DNA from: an uncultured Clostridia bacterium
GTDB lineage: Bacteria; Bacillota; Clostridia; Oscillospirales; Oscillospiraceae
Direction of reading: 5' to 3'
Assembly (NCBI GenBank): GCA_946061345.1
Contig: CAMGRA010000044.1
Span: 1 to 6,969 of the forward strand
Length of the DNA: 6,969 nt
Part shown: piece after piece, positions 5,439 to 6,969 of the stretch
How the letters are laid out: each line of letters starts with the position of its first letter
Numbering within the stretch: the stretch's first letter is position 1
Notes under the pieces: model-generated
Databases searched by the model: none
What the model saw: only the letters and a program-made list of their open reading frames with translations
What the model was told of the DNA's origin: nothing
Made by a program: the position numbers and the translations under genes

Positions 5439-5453
5439 TTTCCCGGAAAAGAG

Positions 5454-5482
5454 TTGCGTCCTTTCGTGAAATTTGATATAAT
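5454..5482 (+). promoter_or_regulatory. Sigma-A promoter of the nucleotidyltransferase gene
   Basis: -35 TTGCGT (5454-5459), a 17-base spacer and a perfect -10 TATAAT (5477-5482). The predicted start is near 5489, giving a leader of about 45 bases. This is the best -10 and spacer combination on the plus strand. Confidence 0.75.
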
Positions 5483-5498
5483 ATTAGTTACTGTATCC

Positions 5499-5511
5499 GT
5501 CGCAATGCGAC
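5499..5511 (+). other. Leader hairpin of the nucleotidyltransferase gene
   Basis: GTCGC-AAT-GCGAC is a 5-bp stem with a 3-base loop, placed about ten bases after the predicted transcription start and followed by AAAAAATAT before the AAGGAAG ribosome binding site (5521-5527). It is probably a 5'-end stabilising hairpin; it is too small for a riboswitch. Confidence 0.4.
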
Positions 5512-5533
5512 AAAAAATATAAGGAAGTGCTTT

Positions 5534-6439
5534 ATGAAACAGCCAACGTTAGTGGTTCTTGCCGCCGGAATGGGCAGCCGCTTCGGCGGCCTCAAACAGA
5601 TAACGCCGATAGACGAGCAGGGCAACAGCATCCTGCATTACTCCATTTATGATGCCATTCAGGCAGGTTTCGGCAAGGTGGTCTTCGTCATCAAGAAGGC
5701 CATCGAGAAAGAATTCCGCCAGATCACAGTCGGTCTGGAGAAGCATATCGACGTTGCCTACGCTTTTCAGGAGGCAGACATGCTTCCTCCCGGCTTCCAG
5801 GTGCCTGAGGGCCGAACCAAGCCCTGGGGAACGGGTCACGCCGTACTTTGCGCCAAGGCTGAGGTGGACGGCCCCTTTACCGTCATCAACTCCGACGATT
5901 TCTACGGTCGTGGCGCCTATACGGCCATTGCCGACTTCCTCCGTCAGCCCCACGGAGAGCGGGAGTACGCCATGGTGGGCTTCCTGCTGAAAAACGCCCT
6001 GACGGAAAACGGTTCCGTAGCACGGGGTGTCTGTGAGCTGCAAAGCGGCAACCTTGCCAAGGTCACCGAGCGGACCAAGATCTTCAAGCGCGGCTGCGAT
6101 GCTGCCTACACCGAGGACGGGGAACACTTTGTCCCGCTCAGCGGCGACACGGTGGTTTCCATGAACTTCTGGGGCTATCAGCCCTCCATGATGGAGGAGC
6201 TGGAACGGCGTTTTCCCCTATTTCTGGAAGAGTGCCTGTCGAAAGACCCGGTAAAATGCGAATTCTATCTTCCTTTTGCCACCGACGCCCTCATTCAGGA
6301 GGGCAGCGCAAGCGTCCGCGTGCTCAAGACCGACGAGACCTGGTACGGCGTGACCTACCGCGAGGATCTGCCCACGGTGGTGGATGCCATTGCCGCCATG
6401 CGCAGGGCAGGAAAATACCCCGAGGTCCTGTTTGGTTGA
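5534..6439 (+). CDS. Sugar-type nucleotidyltransferase (NTP_transferase fold)
   Basis: A 301-residue cytosolic enzyme of the nucleotidyltransferase superfamily that transfers NMP from an NTP to a phosphorylated substrate, most often a sugar-1-phosphate or a phosphoalcohol. The N-terminal signature LAAGMGSRFGGLKQ (9-22) combines the GxGxR nucleotide loop with catalytic K21. KPWGTGHAV (96-104) and the metal-binding acidic motif NSDDFYG (119-125) follow. SMNFWG (209-214), EFYLP (243-247) and WYGVTYREDLPTV (270-282) are the C-terminal features of a conserved but uncharacterised subfamily in Bacillota and Bacteroidota. The signature departs from the usual GTRxxPLT form of RmlA/GalU enzymes, so the substrate cannot be named. 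AAGGAAG at 5521-5527 supports the start, and a strong promoter lies at 5454-5482. In other genomes such genes may sit beside a phosphotransferase; none is seen here. The next gene is a regulator 48 bases on. Confidence 0.88.
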   Translation: MKQPTLVVLAAGMGSRFGGLKQITPIDEQGNSILHYSIYDAIQAGFGKVVFVIKKAIEKEFRQITVGLEKHIDVAYAFQEADMLPPGFQVPEGRTKPWGTGHAVLCAKAEVDGPFTVINSDDFYGRGAYTAIADFLRQPHGEREYAMVGFLLKNALTENGSVARGVCELQSGNLAKVTERTKIFKRGCDAAYTEDGEHFVPLSGDTVVSMNFWGYQPSMMEELERRFPLFLEECLSKDPVKCEFYLPFATDALIQEGSASVRVLKTDETWYGVTYREDLPTVVDAIAAMRRAGKYPEVLFG

Positions 6440-6487
6440 TTCGAGCGCTCTTTTAGTTTACATAATATCCGTTGGGAGGCGGTTGAC

Positions 6488-6969
6488 ATGATCCAAAATC
6501 TGAATAAGCAGAGTTTTGCCGCTTTCGGCAAGGTTTTGCGGGACAGTATGCCGAACCGCGGCTTTCCCAAGGGCACCGACTGGACGGAAACGGTGCACTA
6601 TTTTTCCCGCGAAGAGCTTTTCTTCTACCGCTGCACCGCGCCGGTCTACCTGGATTTTGAGCTGGGCATGACCGTTCTGGCTGTGCGTAGTAAGGACGGC
6701 GCTGTGACCTGCTTCTATCTGGACAAGCCGGTGTGCATCGCCGTCGGGACGGAATTTGCCCCTGTCCCCTATCAGGAGGAGTGCTCCGTCCGCCTGACCG
6801 CTCCCGCGGGCAATCCCCCGGTCCAGACGATGCCGTTCCAGCTCTCCGACGATCTGAAGGTCCGGGACAAGCTACGTCTGAGTGAGATCTACACGCTGTT
6901 TTTCCGTGAGGAGGAGAGCGGCTTCCTGTTCAAGGGAGAGCGCCACTCCATGTATGAGCTGACCTACGT
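6488..6969 (+). CDS. Probable AraC-family transcriptional regulator, N-terminal part (cut by window edge)
   Basis: An open frame runs from ATG 6488 through at least 160 codons to the right edge with no stop, so the C-terminus is missing. GGGAGG at 6474-6479 is eight bases upstream. Residues 1-120 form a mixed alpha/beta region starting MIQNLNKQSFAAFGKVL that I cannot assign. The stretch LRLSEIYTLFFREEESGFLF (129-148), followed by KGERHSMYELTY (149-160), closely resembles the start of the cupin effector-binding domain of clostridial AraC-type regulators (pattern IYTLF...GF.F.GE.H..ELTYV). If so, the rest of the cupin and a C-terminal double helix-turn-helix should lie just beyond the window. 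The 48-base gap to the nucleotidyltransferase contains GAGCGCTC and a T-run (6443-6454), a weak terminator at most, so the two may be co-transcribed. The coding call is firm; the family is a moderately confident inference. Confidence 0.68.
   Translation, partial: MIQNLNKQSFAAFGKVLRDSMPNRGFPKGTDWTETVHYFSREELFFYRCTAPVYLDFELGMTVLAVRSKDGAVTCFYLDKPVCIAVGTEFAPVPYQEECSVRLTAPAGNPPVQTMPFQLSDDLKVRDKLRLSEIYTLFFREEESGFLFKGERHSMYELTY

Noticed and set aside
5549..6127. A 192-codon minus-strand open frame opposite the nucleotidyltransferase
   Set aside because: It is a shadow of a well-supported gene and has no recognisable motifs.
1..6969. CRISPR array, tRNA or rRNA gene, toxin-antitoxin pair or anti-phage system
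   Set aside because: No regularly spaced repeats, no tRNA-like cloverleaf, no rRNA motifs and no defence-type domains were recognised. The genes are metabolic, redox or regulatory.

Overview
The window looks like an ordinary chromosomal segment of a moderately GC-rich anaerobic Bacillota. Class Clostridia, probably an Oscillospiraceae/Ruminococcaceae gut lineage, is the best guess. It rests on strong AGGAGG-type ribosome binding sites, a Bacillus-type aspartokinase, a CBS/DRTGG-containing family II pyrophosphatase, a clostridial cytidylate-kinase-like protein and a zinc-ribbon membrane protein. This is an inference from protein character, not from a database search.

Layout. Bases 1-133 hold a compact, hairpin-rich non-coding segment that ends one base before the stop codon of the first gene. 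It is best explained as the right end of an IS200/IS605 (tnpB) type element whose body lies off the left edge, although another structured RNA is possible. Two minus-strand genes follow: a zinc-ribbon membrane protein (135-641) and a membrane-anchored ComEC-like metallo-beta-lactamase-fold hydrolase (727-1635). A 257-base divergent region (1636-1892) contains the hydrolase promoter and leader hairpin, a clear plus-strand intrinsic terminator with no plus-strand gene in front of it, and a palindrome. It precedes a plus-strand aspartate kinase (1893-2621) that consists only of the catalytic domain and lacks the ACT regulatory domains. A shared hairpin terminator separates it from a convergent minus-strand group: pyrophosphatase (3741-5357), then cytidylate-kinase-like protein (3125-3718), then a thioredoxin-like protein with a CAPC active site (2681-2992). 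The pyrophosphatase and kinase are 22 bases apart and almost certainly co-transcribed; the thioredoxin follows after 132 bases.

A second divergent region (5358-5533) carries the two best sigma-A promoters in the window, one for the pyrophosphatase group and one for a plus-strand sugar-type nucleotidyltransferase (5534-6439). The last gene (6488 to the window edge) is the N-terminal part of a probable AraC-family regulator.

The genes are mainly housekeeping: aspartate-family amino acid synthesis, pyrophosphate removal, nucleotide and nucleotide-sugar metabolism, and thiol redox. I see no convincing multi-gene novel system. The items most worth a second look are the 5' structured element, the ACT-less aspartokinase with its leader terminator, and the non-canonical thioredoxin.
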